Numbered from the stretch's first letter, positions 23,890 to 39,336 are shown. The stretch: 64,000 nucleotides of DNA from Osedax fenrisi (GCA_964019155.1 OZ025244.1:53695161-53759160); one strand, 5' to 3'. The notes: generated from the letters alone by a model not told the origin. Translations and numbers: made by a program.

Positions 23890-24864
23890 GGGTAGAGTGA
23901 TATAATATCGACATGCACGTAATATCGACACCCTAGAGATATCCTAAAATATAATTCAAATCAAAAAATAATTAATGTATGAAATGTTAATCAATATAAT
24001 TCTAATTCATATAAGTATAATATTTTTTTTAATATTTATATTTTTTAATAATAAACAAAAACTGATTTTGTTGTTACAACTCTAAATTTATGAAATTTTT
24101 GAAGTATAATATCGATTCTCAATCATTTGAAAATTTATAAATTTTAAATATTTTAAATACATCGTATAGATCTGATTATAATTTACAATGTTCCGAAAAG
24201 ATTTTGTATTTTTCATAATTTGTTATAAAGTTATTGACGTTTACCTAAGCAACATACATTTTCATAATACCGACACCCTAATTGAACGTAATATCGACAC
24301 CCTTTAACTAATCAGCGTTATTTGTTTATAATGTGCGTGCGTTATGATAATATTCATAAATTAATGGACATACATAATAATATACACATATACTTGGAAT
24401 TAAAATTATAAATAGTATTTCAAAATTATATAAAACTCCTATGTATACATACAATATTCTTATTATGTAATTTAAAACTTAATATTTATAATATAATATA
24501 AAATATTAAATATTTTCGAAAATTAATCATAGGAAAACAACGTATGAATTACGTCTGTTAACTAAAAGTAACGCGCATTTAATTTTGATTGGATAGTGGA
24601 TATTAATTAATATATGGTATATCTAAATATCTATATATTTAGGGTTTCGATATTATTTTTCAAGGTGTCGGTATTTGAGGCAGTGCCTGTAATATCGAAA
24701 CCCCTGTTATTTCAGAGTTAATAATCTAAATTAAATTTTTAAATATTTATTATATGTATATACCTACTTAATAATTATAAATAAAATTTGGAAATACTTA
24801 ATCGAGAGATAATAAATTTATGGTGATATATTATTAGGGTGTCGGTATTCGAGTACTTTCCCCT
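23890..24864. mobile_element. TA-flanked inverted-repeat element with GACACCCT motifs
   Basis: The left end GGGTAGAGTG... and the right end (complement GGGGAAAGTACTCGAATACC) are imperfect inverted repeats flanked by TA. The motif AATATCGACACCCT or its close variants (AATACCGACACCC, complement GGGTGTCGGTATT) occurs at about 23,932, 24,266, 24,289, 24,662 and 24,836. A TA target is typical of Tc1/mariner-type elements, but no transposase is present. Related ends are seen at 13,675 and 42,790. Confidence 0.5.
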
Positions 24865-25219
24865 ATACGTTATAGCATAAAATACAATAATAACATCAGT
24901 AGATAAGTCTATTGAATACTAGCGAGTGAATTACACATTTTATCATGGTAAATGTAAGCTTATATGCTATATATAGCTTATAAGTTATATATAACAAGAT
25001 TTTATAATATTATATAGAACAAAGTTATCAGTGCGTATCATATTATTAATATGTGAATATTAGTCTGGTCGAGAGGTCATAGTGAAACCGAGGATAGTTA
25101 TAGATTAAGAAGTTGGAAGCTATAATAGAAAAAGATGAGTGATTGATAGACGAGAACTAATTCACTGGAACAGTATACTGTGAAAGTAATATAATCTACA
25201 AATGGATATAAATTAAATT

Positions 25220-25340
25220 TGCGTTATTTTATATATATATATATATATATAATATATATAATATATTATAATATATATATATTATATATATAATATATAT
25301 AATAATATATATTATATATATATATATAATAATAATAATA
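25220..25340. repeat. (TA)n / (TAATA)n low-complexity tract
   Basis: About 110 bp of TA and TAATA repeats ending in (TAA)n, immediately 3' (minus sense) of the LINE fragment that follows. It could be the LINE tail. Confidence 0.8.
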
Positions 25341-25805
25341 TCAGATTCAGTTGATGACCGAGATCAAAAACCCAGATATATTTATATATTTGTAGTAAAC
25401 TAAGTCCATAGTAACGTTTATTTTTAATATTATTTATTTGCATTTTCCAATTACGATTTTCGTCAATTAAAATGCCTAGGGATTTAAAATTAGTTGATTG
25501 TTTTAAGGCTATATTATTTATTTTGATGTTCAATTTATGTTTAACTCTTGTGCGAGGGAATACAATTAATTTTGATTTATCAATATTAATAACTAGCTTA
25601 TTACCATAAAACCAGTCACATATTAAAACTATAGTAGAATTTATTTCATTTTCTAGAATATATAAATTATGAGACTTAAATGTTAAAGTGGTATCGTCAG
25701 CAAAAAGAGTAAAATTGCATTTAATAATTAATTTAGGTAAATCATTTATGTACTTTAAAAATAATACTGGTCCCAAAACTGAACCTTGAGGTACACCACA
25801 TTTAA
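25340..25805 (-). pseudogene. Jockey/CR1-like LINE RT fragment
   Basis: Minus strand: CGVPQGSVLGPVLFLKYIND at the start, an intact catalytic box LFADDTTL at about 25,700, then a helix-rich stretch with WFYGNKLVINIDKSK and LGILIDENRNWKMQI, typical of the RT palm-thumb of Jockey/CR1 LINEs. It is truncated on both sides and has no start, so it is dead. It resembles the copy at 19,750-19,900 closely enough to be the same family. Confidence 0.8.
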
Positions 25806-26079
25806 TAGTATATACAACCTAATAATATATCAATGTAATTGTATATTTGCATTATAATAAACATGTATGCATATGTGTAATATACACAGTTAGTATTACA
25901 CTGGTTTGTATTTTAAAATTATTTTCGTATTTTATTATATGGTATTTTGATTGACAGTATAAGTCAAAGAACATATGTCCTTGATTGCGGTATATTTTTT
26001 AAATATATGTTGTTTAATTTTGATTGGCGGCTCTTATCGCGTATATTCCTTTCAGGTTCCCTCCGTGATTAATTTTTTT

Positions 26080-26660
26080 GTATATTTCATGAGTGTTTTC
26101 TGCGATTTTAAGGATCTAATATAGGGCGAGAGTGAATTCCATAGCTTAGGACCAAAATAACTCAGTGCCCGAGTATTTTTGAGGGATGTAGAATAAGGGT
26201 AGATAGAAGATGAAATGTATAGTTTCTAAGGGATTGAAGGGAGGTTCTTTGTACTAGAGAAGCAGAAATATGGGAGGGGCAATTTGAAGAGTATATAGAG
26301 GAATGAACAATATATCATATACGATAAGAAGAACGTTTGTTAAATGTGAACTATGGAGGTAAATGTTGGTATGAGGAAGTAGAGGAATGATCTCGAATAC
26401 GTAGGTTATATGTTGTACGGATTGATGAACGAATAACTCGATTTAGGGGAGATATAGAGGATGATGGAAGATTGATAAGGATCGAGGAACAGTAATCTAT
26501 ATATGAGAGGACAATGGAATTAACTAGAGTTTTAGTAAGAGATAGTGTAGTTGATTTTCGTATTTTTCTAATTCTAAATAGATGATAATTTGCAGATTTA
26601 GTGATGGCAGTAATATGAGGAATGAATGAAAGAGTAGAATTAAAAATATACATGTATATA
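26080..26660 (-). pseudogene. L2-like LINE C-terminal fragment
   Basis: Minus strand: STLSFIPHITAITKSANYHL, IRKIRKS, VLSYIDYCSSILINLP, then the L2-type 'HLPPWLPIPYRI' block, followed by a degraded end. The 5' end (26,640) is next to a (TA)n tract. It belongs to a different subfamily from the copy at 7863-10,900. Confidence 0.7.
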
Positions 26661-26903
26661 TATATATATGTTTATCCATATAATTCATATTCAAATTATC
26701 AATATATCAATAATATTATCAAGGTCTCTTCACTGAGGACAAAAATATATTAATGATATACTAATATTGTACTATTTTAATAAAATTCTAATAAATAATA
26801 CAATTTACTATATAATTACACTTATTAATTATAATAATTGATTTAATATATATATATATAAATTTATCAATTAACATAATGTAATATCATTATTCTTGTA
26901 CAG

Positions 26904-27130
26904 GCTTGGTAGCGTTGGTGCTATGCATTAAATCACTATTCGCTCAAGATATAGATTGCCTAGTGAAATGGGCGAAATATCTGAATCTCATAGGTCTAAC
27001 TCTAACCATAATTACGGTTATTGGATACTTTGTAATGGCTTCAGGTTGCACAGGTCCTGAAGAAGGTATACTTTGTACTATAGACAAGATGTTAGGACGT
27101 AGTAATTACGACAACAAACCTAATGAATAG
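26904..27130 (+). CDS. CD225/dispanin (IFITM-like) protein, exon 2 and stop
   Basis: Starts after a TTGTACAG acceptor and supplies the last two bases of the shared Gly codon, in phase with exon 1 at 17859. It encodes the rest of the CD225 domain: LVALVLCIKSLFAQDID, then KWAKYLNLIGLTLTIITVIG and YFVMASG. The second transmembrane helix is about residues 53-75, followed by a short polar tail ending DNKPNE and TAG. The A-K-x-LN-x-x-G pattern before the second helix is the CD225 signature. The codons are clean, with no stop or frameshift, unlike everything else in the neighbourhood, which suggests an active host gene. The 9044-bp intron holds only repeats. Total length 102 residues is normal for the family. 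Confidence 0.8.
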
Positions 27131-27400
27131 TCACGGGGAACTCGAAGAACTACGAATGTCTAGTTAGGCTATAGCCAATCGTCGAATATTGTTAATCATG
27201 TCCAGTCCATAGTTTGTGCGATTGTATTATTGTATAATTTATATCGTTTGCATTTGTATTCGATACTTTATTATATATAGTATTATTACTATTTACTTAA
27301 ATACTGTTAATATATAATGGTTATACATTACTCCGTAGATGTTCTTAGTTGTATTCAGTAATGTATAATTTAACAAAATTATAGTTACTATATTCGTTTC

Positions 27401-27406
27401 AATAAA
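27401..27406 (+). terminator. Poly(A) signal of the CD225 gene
   Basis: AATAAA about 270 bp after the stop codon, in a plausible 3' UTR. Confidence 0.5.
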
Positions 27407-27409
27407 GAA

Positions 27410-27950
27410 TATATAACACTTCATACATTTTATTTTGTAATTATCTCATTATAATAACATAATAAATAACTATAGTTAATAATAAAATACTATTTGAATA
27501 TAAAATGGTTATATATTTCAAAATATATCAAATTATCGTAATATATATGATAGGTAAATATTGTAATAATATAGGTAATGTATAATATGTTATTCATGTT
27601 ATTAGGTATAATATCTTAATTATGCAGATATTTATTAGTTGTATTATTGAAATATATCATTTATAAATAAATAATTAAATATAAAATTAAAAATATAATA
27701 ATTATATACTAATTTAAAAAGTATATAACTGGACATTACTATTTATTTAAAAAACATATATACGCATATCAATTATATAATATTAACACAAAATAAGTAA
27801 TATAATTAATAATATATTTAAAATTTATTATTAATAGTGTAAACATTTTTTGTAAACATAACAATTTATTTACATAAGTTTTTACTATAGAAATGTATAT
27901 TAAAATGTTTATAAATATATTTGAACATATAATATATTCTATATATATAT
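27410..27950. other. AT-rich DNA downstream of the CD225 gene
   Basis: No gene seen between the poly(A) signal and the SINE. Confidence 0.6.
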
Positions 27951-27952
27951 AT

Positions 27953-28252
27953 ATTGTTATTGTTATTGTTATTTTTATTTGGTGGAGTCCTTTCATCCCA
28001 TCCAGGAACTTAGATGAAGTTTTCACTTATAACCATATAGGGCTCTAATGTCCCTTCGAAGCCGCTCTCATGTTAAGGCATCCATGGTTTTAACGAGAGC
28101 CGATCATTTATTTATACATAATTATATAAGATCACTTCTAAATAATATTTTAAGACCCATTTTATAAATTTAATTAATGGTCCGGACGAGGGTCGAACCC
28201 GTGTCCTACTGCTTGTGTGTCTGACGCCTTAGCCACTGAGCCACAAAGGCAG
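27953..28252 (-). mobile_element. tRNA-derived SINE, copy 1
   Basis: Read on the minus strand the element starts CTGCCTTTGTGGCTCAGTGG. The RNA polymerase III A box (TGGCTCAGTGGCTAAGG) is at 28243-28227 and the B box (GGTTCGACCCTC) at 28199-28188. A tRNA-unrelated body follows, then a tail of (AAC AAT)n type. About 300 bp. A second copy of the same length and orientation is at 62640-62932. The 5' end abuts (TA)n at 28256-28283 and the tail also runs into TA repeats, so it seems inserted in TA-rich DNA. It is not a functional tRNA gene: there is no clover-leaf acceptor pairing after the B box. Confidence 0.9.
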
Positions 28253-28289
<37 letters not shown>

Positions 28290-28299
28290 ATATATAGTC

Positions 28300-28415
28300 T
28301 TCCAGTAACTCTAGTAGTACGACGAAACTACACTAGTAACTTCCAGTACATTTAGTAACAATTCTTATTTTCTTATATATATATATATATATTTTATAAG
28401 TTTATTATAAGTTAA

Positions 28416-28453
<38 letters not shown>

Positions 28454-28521
28454 ATAAGTTTATTTGTTATGGTAAATTAAGTTACTAGTGTAGTTTCGTC
28501 GTACTACTAGAGTTACTGCAT
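28300..28521. repeat. Inverted repeat, 38-bp arms
   Basis: CAGTAACTCTAGTAGTACGA... (28302-28340) and its inverse complement (28478-28517, ending TAGAGTTACTG) flank a (TA)n-rich spacer of about 140 bp. MITE-like hairpin. Confidence 0.85.
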
Positions 28522-28857
28522 TACTTACATGTTAGTTACTTACATGTAAGACTATATATATTATAATAAAAAAAATTATATATTTATACCAAGATAAATT
28601 GTATTTTAAATGCTTCAATGACTTCAATTGTTTCATTTTTTAATTAGTTTAAAATAAATTAAAAATGATAATCAAAAAATTATAATCATGTACTTACATG
28701 TTAGTTACTTACATGTAAGACTATATATATTATAATAAAAAAAATTATATATTTATACCAAGATAAATTGTATTTTAAATGCTTCAATAACTTCAATTGT
28801 TTCATTTTTTAATTAGTTTAAAATAAATTAAAAATGATAATCAAAAAATGATAATCT
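28522..28857. repeat. Two-copy tandem duplication, about 167-bp unit
   Basis: The block starting ACTTACATGTTAGTTACTTA is present twice in a row (about 28523 and 28690) with very few differences. Confidence 0.9.
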
Positions 28858-29560
28858 AATTTATATATAAATAGTATATTTGAATTTTATCTACCGATAA
28901 GATATTCTCATCAAATAATTCACAAACTTTAATAAAGTGTTATTAAAGTTACCAGATATTGATGTATTACTTATCGAAAAAGAGTATCTGGCATGATTAG
29001 TTAGCAATCGGGTATTTTATATTATTAATAATGATTGAGTTTTTTATAAACTACGAATTAAGTTTGTGAAACGTACATCGTGTATTAAAATTAAATTAAA
29101 TGTATCTATTTTCGGAGTATGCTTGGCTTAGCTCATAACTTCCGTAGCTCAGCTATACAACCGAAGTTTAACGTATGTAATAAGATATATCAGGTAGTGT
29201 AGATAACAAGAGTTTACACTTAGACGATTAGTTATCATATATAGTTAAATAAAGTCATGTATAGCGTTGCTAATTTTAGTATTTATTAGTTGATATACGT
29301 GTGTAGTAGGTATTGGTTACGTTTTAATGAAAACGATATCATAATTTTATGTGGTTAGTAGTTTTATGAAAAGTTGGCCAGTTTTGTTATCTATCTTCGG
29401 AGGATACTGATCATGGCGTGTCGGTGTGCATTTTGTGTTGTCAGTGAATGAGTAGTACATGTTTGTAAAGTATAAGTACTAATACTAAGCTAAGTATAAT
29501 ACTAAGCTAGTTTACTACCGACTTGTATAAAGTGTTCATTATATTTATTTGCTATTGTTT
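28858..29560. other. Unassigned, relatively GC-richer stretch
   Basis: The part 29,100-29,530 is less AT-rich than its surroundings, which may mean a different origin, but no open frame, LTR ends or inverted ends are evident. Confidence 0.4.
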
Positions 29561-30553
29561 CATCTTTTATTTCCTTTCCATGTATATCAAGTACTGATAT
29601 TTTTGTATCGGATTTATCAATGAATTTATAATTGGCTATGTAGTTTTAATGGATTTACTGTTATCCAAAAATTTAGTATAAAAATCCTTTTTACACTTTC
29701 TTATAATATTCGTGAGATCATTTTTATATTTTGTATATATCCTAAGATTATTAATATTTCTATTATTTATATATTTTATATACAGCTTTTGTTTTTTACA
29801 TGCTTTCTTTAAACTTTTTGTAAACCAAGGAATATCTTGTTTTGCGAAAAATAGTATTAGATTTATGTTTTTTAAGGCATGTTTTATCATAAATTTTACT
29901 AAAATGTATAATAAAAAGGTCAAGAGAAATATTAATATCTTCAGATTTTATAAATGTCCAGTTTGTATCATTAAGTTATTTCATTAACTTATTAACATTG
30001 TTAGTTTTATTTATATTGTGAGTTATATTTGGAACATTATGTTTACATTTGAAACATGTGTTATTTAATTTCATTAAGATAAAAATAGACAAGTGATCAG
30101 TAAATTCATATTGTAAACTACCAGATGAAATATAAGAAAAATGTCCATTATAAAAAATATTATCAATTAATGTAGAGCTATTATTACTGATACGTGTTGG
30201 TTGATTTATAGAAATAAATAGGTTTTGTAATTAAAATGTGTTTAAAAAAAGAATCTGTAATAGTATTGCTTTAAGGATGTCCATATTAAAGTCCCCACAG
30301 AGAAATATATGTTTACCATTATATACATTGAATTTTTCAATAACATATTTAGATAAACAAAAGAATCTGTTTCCATTGAGGAAGATATATAAATTGAACT
30401 GATTATAATATTTCTAATATCAAGTTTAATTTCGATAGTAATTGTATCAATTTAAGTTTTATTTTAATTTATTAAGTTCATTCATCGACATATAAGGAGA
30501 AACATGGTCAAACTTATAATTAAGATTCTCTGGATGATTGCAAAGAGTTGGAT

Positions 30554-30560
<7 letters not shown>
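29560..30560 (-). pseudogene. Jockey/CR1-like LINE endonuclease fragment
   Basis: Minus strand: an N-terminal endonuclease piece (PENLNYKFDHVSPYMSMNEL near 30,510); GDFNMDILK near 30,280; SSTLIDNIFYNG near 30,150; TDHLSIF near 30,095; and the linker ahead of the RT (PWFTKSLKKACKKQKLYIKY, 29,840-29,640). Frameshifts near 30,240 and stops near 29,980 break it. It ends before the RT. The 5' side is cut by a (TA)n/(CATA)n tract. Confidence 0.75.
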
Positions 30561-30593
<33 letters not shown>

Positions 30594-30686
30594 CATACAT
30601 ACATACATACATACATACATACATACATACATACACACATACATACATATATACATACATACCTACATACACACATACCTACATAC
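30556..30686. repeat. (TA)n-(CATA)n microsatellite
   Basis: About 130 bp of TA followed by CATA repeats. Tyr/Ile/Val/Cys repeats predicted from it are artefacts. Confidence 0.95.
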
Positions 30687-30711
30687 TAGTAATGTAAATG
30701 ATGCTAACATT

Positions 30712-30830
30712 TAAAGTATCGATGCAGTCTCAATCACATTTACCTAAAGCATCGATGTAGTCTCAGTCTCGGTTACCTAAAGAATCTGTGTAGTCTCAGT
30801 CTCGGTTACACGAAGCATCGATGTGCTGAT
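30712..30830. repeat. 33-bp tandem repeat, about 3.5 copies
   Basis: Unit TAAAGCATCGATGTAGTCTC followed by AGTCTCGGTTACC, with point differences between copies. Confidence 0.85.
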
Positions 30831-31035
30831 ATCATTGAACATTATAGTATATTATGTAGTACGAGTAGAATGGAACATTATAGTATATTATGCTGGAAGG
30901 TGATATTATGATATGATGGAACATTTCAGTACATTGTGCTGGAAGGTGACAGTATGATATGATATAATGTGACGATACAGTGTGCTGAAAGTACAATATA
31001 ATGGAACATTGCATATAAAGAATGTATATTTCGAT
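30831..31035 (+). repeat. Dispersed tandem repeat (family shared with 57.7-58.1 kb)
   Basis: Units contain GACAGTATGATATGATATAA, TGTGCTGAAAGT and GGAACATT. The inverse complement of the same unit forms the larger array at 57,705-58,115. Confidence 0.7.
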
Positions 31036-31059
31036 AAGCATATATTATATTGTTGTAGG

Positions 31060-32094
<1,035 letters not shown>

Positions 32095-32095
32095 G

Positions 32096-34962
<2,867 letters not shown>

Positions 34963-35307
34963 CCTCTTACTGTTTACATATTTCCTACAAACAAACTAAT
35001 TTATTTATTTCCTTTAATCAGTTATTTTATATATAAAGTTAATTGTTTAAGTAATTATTTTTAAATAATTGATTATCTAAATATTATCTTGATCTAAATT
35101 ACTAACTGGTTTTTATTAATATACTGTAAAATTGTTTAAATACAGTCTATATATTTATAATTGCATTATTATTATTATTTAAAAAAAAAGCAATAAAAAA
35201 AGCCATAAAAATCTATTTATAGATTTCCAATCTATTTATAGATTTCCAAGAATTGGTCATTTCAAACAAATATTAATTACATGCATACAGTGTATATTCA
35301 CTAATAC

Positions 35308-35358
<51 letters not shown>

Positions 35359-35974
35359 GATATATTTCACTTGTATTTTTGAGAAGATTATTGCATATAT
35401 CAAGATATAAAGACGGTGCACCTCAAACTTGTTCAGCTTAACGGAGATCTACTTCTGGTTTTCACGATATGGTATTATAACCATCTATCACTTTAATTAT
35501 TCAAATTTGTATTGATATTACTAAATATATAATATTATATATATATATGTATATATATGCGTTAATTTATTTATATTACTATTACAACTATCATTTACTA
35601 AATTAGTAAGTAATATCAAAACCCAAAGTGCTTTAGAATATCATAATATTGCATTTCATGCTATATTCATCTAGTTATTGCTATTCAGATGTTACTGATA
35701 CACACTCTATTATATTGCTTTGAAAATATAAAATAGATTATACACATTAGTTTATATATATATATTAATGCATATGTAATAATTATATACTCTTGTACTA
35801 TATAATTTGTATATATATACGAATACAGTATATATTTATATATATATATTTTTTCTTAGGTTATTTTTTACTTTTCTTAATTACCATATCTATATATAAT
35901 AAATAACCGTAAATAAATGTATAATATATTCTATTGTTTCTCAGATATAATTGAATTACATCATTTGATTAACT
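34963..35974. other. AT-rich DNA 5' of LINE copy C
   Basis: Could hold the 5' UTR of copy C, but no boundary is visible. Contains (TA)n at 35,310-35,355 and a 24-bp direct duplication around 35,212-35,250 (AATCTATTTATAGATTTCC). Confidence 0.5.
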
Positions 35975-36979
35975 ATGATAACTAAGTGCGACACCTGCAA
36001 GGGTGATTGTGATGACGATTATGTTAGATGTGATTGTGGGTTAAAAATACACTATATGTGTCTATATAAGGCAAAGGTACTTTCTAGCCACTGGACAAAC
36101 TCAAATCCACCTACATATGCAAAAGAAATATTATCGTCACCTCACTTTACCTTCAAATGTACAAAATGTATACATAACCTACCATCAAGTATTGATGTAA
36201 ATTTGCAAAATTTTAATAATACCTCGCAATTGTTAGATTTAAAATCATGCATACAATCAAATAATCTGTCTACAATTAAGTCTATTAATGATTTAACATT
36301 TAAAATAGATAAATTATTGTCAATATCCCCAAGTAAATCCTATGCTAGTGTATTATCAGATAATCTTAAAAATTTAAATAAAATCAATAGTTCAATAGAA
36401 TCAATAAATTCACAAGTTAACATAATTAAATCGAATGATGACCTTTCCTTAGTGTTCGAAAATATTCCTGAAATATCTGATTGTAAGGAGGACTCAGAAT
36501 ATCTTTCTATTTTTTCTAATTCAATATCAGACATATTTAATATATCACTAGATAATATATCTCCGAGATTTAATTTTAATTCATCTAAAATAATATTACA
36601 GTTTGATACTAGTTTAAATAAAAATAAAATTTTGAATTCTAAAATGAAAATTAAAGAATCTCGAATATTTAATGATGTATATATTAGGATATATTTACCT
36701 AGTTCTGAATTAGAGAAGAAAAAAGTGTTAAGACATGCAATTAAGGTAAATCTTATAAAATCAAATACAACACTTAAATGTGTTTTTAATAATTACTCAT
36801 TTAAATATGAAATTCACGAATTAAAAAATAATAAAATAGACTGGCGCAATATAGTATCTGAAAAAGATTTTTCAAACTGGGAAGATTCTTTTAGTGATTA
36901 TCAAAAATCTTTTACAACACAATCTAAGTATTCAAATATTAATATAGGTGCTAAAAGTACACATACTAAAAATGAATGA
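35975..36979 (+). CDS. LINE copy C ORF1, PHD-like zinc finger protein
   Basis: 334 residues from the ATG at 35975. Residues 5-70 carry a C4HC3 PHD-like finger (CDTCKGDCDDDYVRCDCGLK, then H-x-x-C, and later FKCTKC), as known for ORF1 of some CR1-group LINEs. The middle is Ser/Asn/Leu-rich with likely coiled coil. The C-terminal part (about 185-290) looks like an RNA-binding fold (VYIRIYLPSSELEKKKVLRH). ORF1 proteins bind the element RNA in the ribonucleoprotein. It is intact. The frame ends at a TGA (36977-36979), and the same frame continues open into ORF2 without another stop, so this TGA is the only thing separating the two. Confidence 0.75.
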   Translation: MITKCDTCKGDCDDDYVRCDCGLKIHYMCLYKAKVLSSHWTNSNPPTYAKEILSSPHFTFKCTKCIHNLPSSIDVNLQNFNNTSQLLDLKSCIQSNNLSTIKSINDLTFKIDKLLSISPSKSYASVLSDNLKNLNKINSSIESINSQVNIIKSNDDLSLVFENIPEISDCKEDSEYLSIFSNSISDIFNISLDNISPRFNFNSSKIILQFDTSLNKNKILNSKMKIKESRIFNDVYIRIYLPSSELEKKKVLRHAIKVNLIKSNTTLKCVFNNYSFKYEIHELKNNKIDWRNIVSEKDFSNWEDSFSDYQKSFTTQSKYSNINIGAKSTHTKNE

Positions 36980-39336
36980 CATAATGAAGGTAATAATAAT
37001 AATCATTTGACATATAAAAACCGAGTATATTTCTCTAACTGTAATAGTATTAGGAATAAATTAGCTTACTTAGAAATGTTATTAACGTGTGATAAATATT
37101 CTTTGATATGCTTGGTCGAAACTTATTTAAATTTAAGTGATGTTAGTGCACTTTTGCTTTTCAATAGTAAAGGGTACACATTATTTAGACTAGACAGAAA
37201 TATTCATGCAGGAGGTATACTTATAATCTGTAAAAACTATTTAAACCCTATTAGAATATTTTATTCTACGCATCTTAATATAGAATACATATGTTTAGAT
37301 ATTGATTTTAGTAACACACAAAAAACAAGAATAATTTGTATTTATAGACCACCATCAACAGATATAGCTAATCACCAGGGAATATGTGATTTAATATCAT
37401 ATTTATGTAATACTCACTATCCTAGTATATTATTAGGAGACTTTAATTTACCCTTAATTAATTGGGAAACTGTATCTTGTCCAAACTACCCAATGAGTTA
37501 TAATAAGTTTATTGAATGCATCACAGAAAATTCTCTTTTACAATATATAACTTTTCCAACTAGACTAAATAATATACTCTACTTACTTTTTACCAATGAT
37601 TCACTTTTATTATCTAATATTTCCAAAGAACCAAAATTTGGTATAAATAAACAATCAAATTAGCGATCACTTTTCTTTTTCTTTCAATATTTTATCCATG
37701 TCCACACATTCCGTAAACCCAATACTACCAAATTTAAAAAAAGCAAATTTTATTTTAATGTATTCATTATTAAAAAATACACAATGGGAAAATATATTAT
37801 CATATGGTAAAGATATCGATGAAACTATAAATATTTTTTACTCAACTATGTTAGATATATTTAGTAAAACTGTTCCAATGTCACAATTGTCTACCAATGC
37901 ACATAAATACCCCAAATATATACACTCTGTATAATCAAAATGTTTAAGAAATTTCAAAAATAGGAATAAGTCAACTATTCATAATAACAAATGGAGAAAC
38001 TCACAATCACTTCTACATTCTAATATTCAAAATTATGTCTTGCAGAGAGAGTACAATGTTATTAATTCTAATAATAAATCTTTGTTCTATAAGTATGTTA
38101 ATTCGAGATTATCATTTCACAATGGAATATCTCCATTAATTAAAGATGATAATTCATATGCGTCACTTGATTATGATAAAGCTGTACTATTGAATGATCA
38201 ATTCACATCAATATTTACAAATGATAATGGTATAATTCCAGAGCATACACTAAAAACAGAAAAAACTATAAATGATATTATATTCACTAGAGAAATGGTT
38301 AGAATATGCTTATGTAAACTTTCTAAATCATGTACAATTCCGCCAGATGAAATACCATCTTATATTTTACAAAAATTCTCATATGATTTAGCATTACCAT
38401 TATCTATAATATTTAACAAATCTATTGAAAATGGTTCATGTCCTATAAAATGGAAATATAGTTTTATAACACCGATTTTTAAGAAAGGTGATCCCTCTAG
38501 AAGAGAAAATTATAGACCAATTTCTATAACTAGTATTATATCAAGAGTATTTGAACGATTAATTACAAAACACATTAAATTATTTCTACTGAAAAACTCA
38601 CTTTTATCAAAACATCAATTTGGTTTTATGAGTGGTAAGTCAGTAGAGTTACAATTATTGGCGTGCCTAAATAAATGGACCTCTGCCATAAATGATAACA
38701 AATATATTGATATTGTTTATTTTGATTTCAAAAAAGCGTTTGATAAAGTATCGCATATAAAACTATTAATAAAATTAAAAGATATAGGTATAGCTGGTAA
38801 TATATTAAAATGGATAGAATGTTTCCTAACCAATAGGAAACAATCTGTAAAAATAAATCACTCGTATTCCAAGTTCAAAAATGTACTATCAGGTGTGCCC
38901 CAAGGTTCAGTTATTGGACCTTTACTTTTCATAATTTTTATTAATGATATAACTAATATATTCTCTGATAAAATTAAAATAGATTTATTTGCAGATGACA
39001 CTAAAATACATCTACAATCTAATAACCTATCGGATAGAAAACTGATGCAATTAGCAATTAACTCATTTCTATCATGGAGCAAAAACTGGCAACTTGATAT
39101 ATCACCAAATAAAACTAATCTAATGTCATTAAATAGTAGTGTAATACCAACATATTATATAGAAAGTAAACTTATTAATGACTGCATATCAAATAAAGAT
39201 CTTAGTATAATATTTGATAATTATTTGTATTTTGATAAGCATATAATAGAGTGTTGTAGAGGTGCTCTAATGACTATTAATAATTTATTTAGATGCTCTA
39301 TAACCAGCGATGTTTCAATGCTTTTAAAAGCTTATA
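36980..39336 (+). pseudogene. LINE copy C ORF2, endonuclease and RT (5' part)
   Basis: The endonuclease has NRVYFSNCNSIRNKLAYLEM, ICLVETYL, AGGILIICK, ICIYRPPS, LLGDFNLPLINW and, after a one-base frameshift at about 37,655, SDHFSFSF. A linker follows with an in-frame TAA at 37,932-37,934. The RT has NYRPISITSIISRVFERLI, VYFDFKKAFDKVSH, GVPQGSVIGPLLFIIFIND and an intact LFADDTK box (about 38,990). The frame is cut at 39,337-39,341 (TTACT) by the LTR element and resumes at 51,371. With only one frameshift and one or two nonsense codons it is the least damaged LINE copy here. It groups with the CR1/Jockey side of non-LTR elements. Confidence 0.85.

Noticed and set aside
28188..28243. tRNA gene
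   Set aside because: A and B boxes are present but the sequence continues into a SINE body and the acceptor stem does not pair; a second identical copy confirms a SINE.
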